A DNA stretch of 64,000 bases from Methylophilales bacterium LSUCC0135. GTDB taxonomy: Bacteria; Pseudomonadota; Gammaproteobacteria; Burkholderiales; Methylophilaceae. Positions within the stretch are counted from its first letter, which is position 1, and the number at the start of each line of letters is the position of its first letter. Below the pieces are notes generated by a model that searched no databases, was not told where the DNA came from, and was given only the letters and a program-made list of their open reading frames with translations. Positions 63,051 to 64,000 of this stretch are shown one piece after another. The position numbers and the translations under genes were made by a program. The stretch covers positions 1 to 64,000 of the forward strand of contig MCAW01000004.1 of assembly GCA_001704575.1 (NCBI GenBank), written 5' to 3'.

Positions 63051-64000
63051 AACAATGCACGCTGCTGATGGGCGGCCACTGGGTGCCATGGAACAGCTAT
63101 TTTGGTCGTGGGACCAACATCACCCGAACCATTTTGTGCTGGCAGCAGAGATTAATACTCGGATCTCGCCCGAGCAATGGAGACAAGCGCTGGATTCGCT
63201 ACAGGCTCGCCATCCTCTGCTAGGTTCGAGAATTGTCAAAGAGGTATCAGGCGCTGCACGGTTTGTAAGAGAGCCTGACTTGAGATTGCCTATTCGGTTC
63301 GTGACGGTGGGAGAACTTCCTTGGCAGGTTCAAGCAGGGCGAGAGCTGCTGGAGCGCTTCGATACACAAACCGGTCCATTGTGCAGGCTCACGTTATTGG
63401 AAAATAATCAACACACAATCGTATTATTCATCGCGCATCATGCCCCGCTGGATGGCATGGGTGTATCCCGGCTGTTAGATGAGTTGATGCAGATTCTGAA
63501 TGGTAAGGATCTGCCATCTAAACCCATGGTGCAGGCACCAGAGCTCGTGCTTGCAGATGAACGCTGTTTATTGCCAACGCCTGAGCTGCCGACCACAGAA
63601 GAAGTCACTTATTTTCGTCCGCTTACCGATCAACCTCCACATATAGAAACTTTGACCATCGAAGCGGAAATGACCCGTCAGTTGGTCACGCAATGCCGCG
63701 AAGAACGGACGACTATGCATGGCCTCATTACTGCTGCGGTGCTCGCGGCGGGGCGTAGCCTGCACAGGGAATGGTGCGAACGCCCAGTGCGTGTGGCTAC
63801 ACCCGTCAACATACGAGATATGAACCCAAGCTTTGAAGATGCTATGGGCGTCTTTATCACCCCTGCCATGACGATACAAGACTCACCAGAGAATGCACAG
63901 ACTTGGCTAATGGCAGCTGCACTAAGGCATGAATTATTGCCGCTTGTTAGCAGGGAAGGAAAACTGATGGGGCTTAATCTGTTGTCATCTCTTGCAGGGC
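63043..64000 (+). CDS. Condensation-domain acyltransferase-like protein, truncated by window end
   Basis: The frame is open from ATG 63,043 to the window end (319 codons visible). It begins LGAMEQLFWSWDQHHPNHFV and contains the HH-x3-DG active-site motif (HHAPLDGMG, residues about 133-141) of condensation/PapA/WES-type acyltransferases, with VRVATPVNIRDMNP further on. Such stand-alone domains make esters or amides of lipids and secondary metabolites. No adenylation or carrier domain is seen in the visible part. Coupled to the SDR gene by an eight-base overlap. Confidence 0.8.
   Translation, partial: MNRTMHAADGRPLGAMEQLFWSWDQHHPNHFVLAAEINTRISPEQWRQALDSLQARHPLLGSRIVKEVSGAARFVREPDLRLPIRFVTVGELPWQVQAGRELLERFDTQTGPLCRLTLLENNQHTIVLFIAHHAPLDGMGVSRLLDELMQILNGKDLPSKPMVQAPELVLADERCLLPTPELPTTEEVTYFRPLTDQPPHIETLTIEAEMTRQLVTQCREERTTMHGLITAAVLAAGRSLHREWCERPVRVATPVNIRDMNPSFEDAMGVFITPAMTIQDSPENAQTWLMAAALRHELLPLVSREGKLMGLNLLSSLAG

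Noticed and set aside
53007-64000. Search for attR (copy of the tRNA-Arg 3' end)
   Set aside because: No stretch resembling the T arm and acceptor end of the tRNA was found by eye in this interval; the right border probably lies outside the window or is degraded.

Overview
The window reads as a betaproteobacterial chromosome. This is inferred from the gene orders (leuA next to pssA, tgt-yajC-secD-secF, clpS-clpA), the very large FAD/Fe-S oxidase and the ornithine-lipid genes; a Nitrosomonadales-type relative seems likely, but I cannot place it more precisely from sequence alone. From 1 to about 53,000 the DNA is moderately GC-rich housekeeping sequence. From the tRNA-Arg gene at 52,931 onward it becomes AT-richer and accessory, starting with a tyrosine recombinase.

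Layout. 1-1,440 is a ragged edge: an IS1595-type transposase fragment, three small unknown genes and a remnant resembling a thermonuclease. 1,445-9,826 holds a TSUP permease, tRNA-Lys, ffh, a CcsA-like membrane protein, a HAD phosphatase, a YedA-type exporter, rnk, leuA with an apparent attenuator (promoter, 13-residue leucine-rich leader peptide, hairpin) and pssA. 10,009-18,581 carries tgt, yajC-secD-secF, corB and clpS-clpA. 18,598-22,441 carries a GST-like protein, pyrD and a cytoplasmic molybdopterin oxidoreductase. 22,669-29,043 is a heavy-metal RND efflux operon (small exported protein, outer-membrane factor, adaptor, pump, PII-like protein). 29,058-37,442 holds cysS, two proteins sharing a Cds6-like C-terminal domain, ppiB, lpxH, nusB, ribH, tag and an OFA-type transporter. 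37,605-40,469 is phoB-phoR with a PHO box and a translationally coupled lipoprotein gene. 40,470-41,268 is gene-free and packed with palindromes. 41,269-52,816 carries a 1,270-residue FAD/Fe-S oxidase, a TlpA-like thioredoxin, hemJ, a TetR/SRPBCC pair, a PfkB kinase, a glycine-zipper lipoprotein, olsB-olsA behind a second PHO box, apaH and a c5-type cytochrome.

From 52,931 a mobile element sits in tRNA-Arg(CCG). It contains an integrase, an unknown 330-residue protein, an AlpA-like regulator, an 81-residue protein, a PriCT/Toprim primase-like protein, a DUF927-type helicase and an 11-copy GTGACA repeat array. This is the arrangement of a self-replicating phage satellite such as P4. Beyond it lie a BLUF photoreceptor, a bactofilin flanked by two paralogous small proteins, and a TetR-controlled SDR plus condensation-domain locus cut by the window end.

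How parts may work together: PhoB probably drives both its own operon and ornithine-lipid synthesis, replacing phospholipids when phosphate is scarce. A TetR regulator at 47,757 shares its palindromic operator with the molybdoenzyme promoter 25 kb away. The second TetR has its own operator set in front of the SDR gene.
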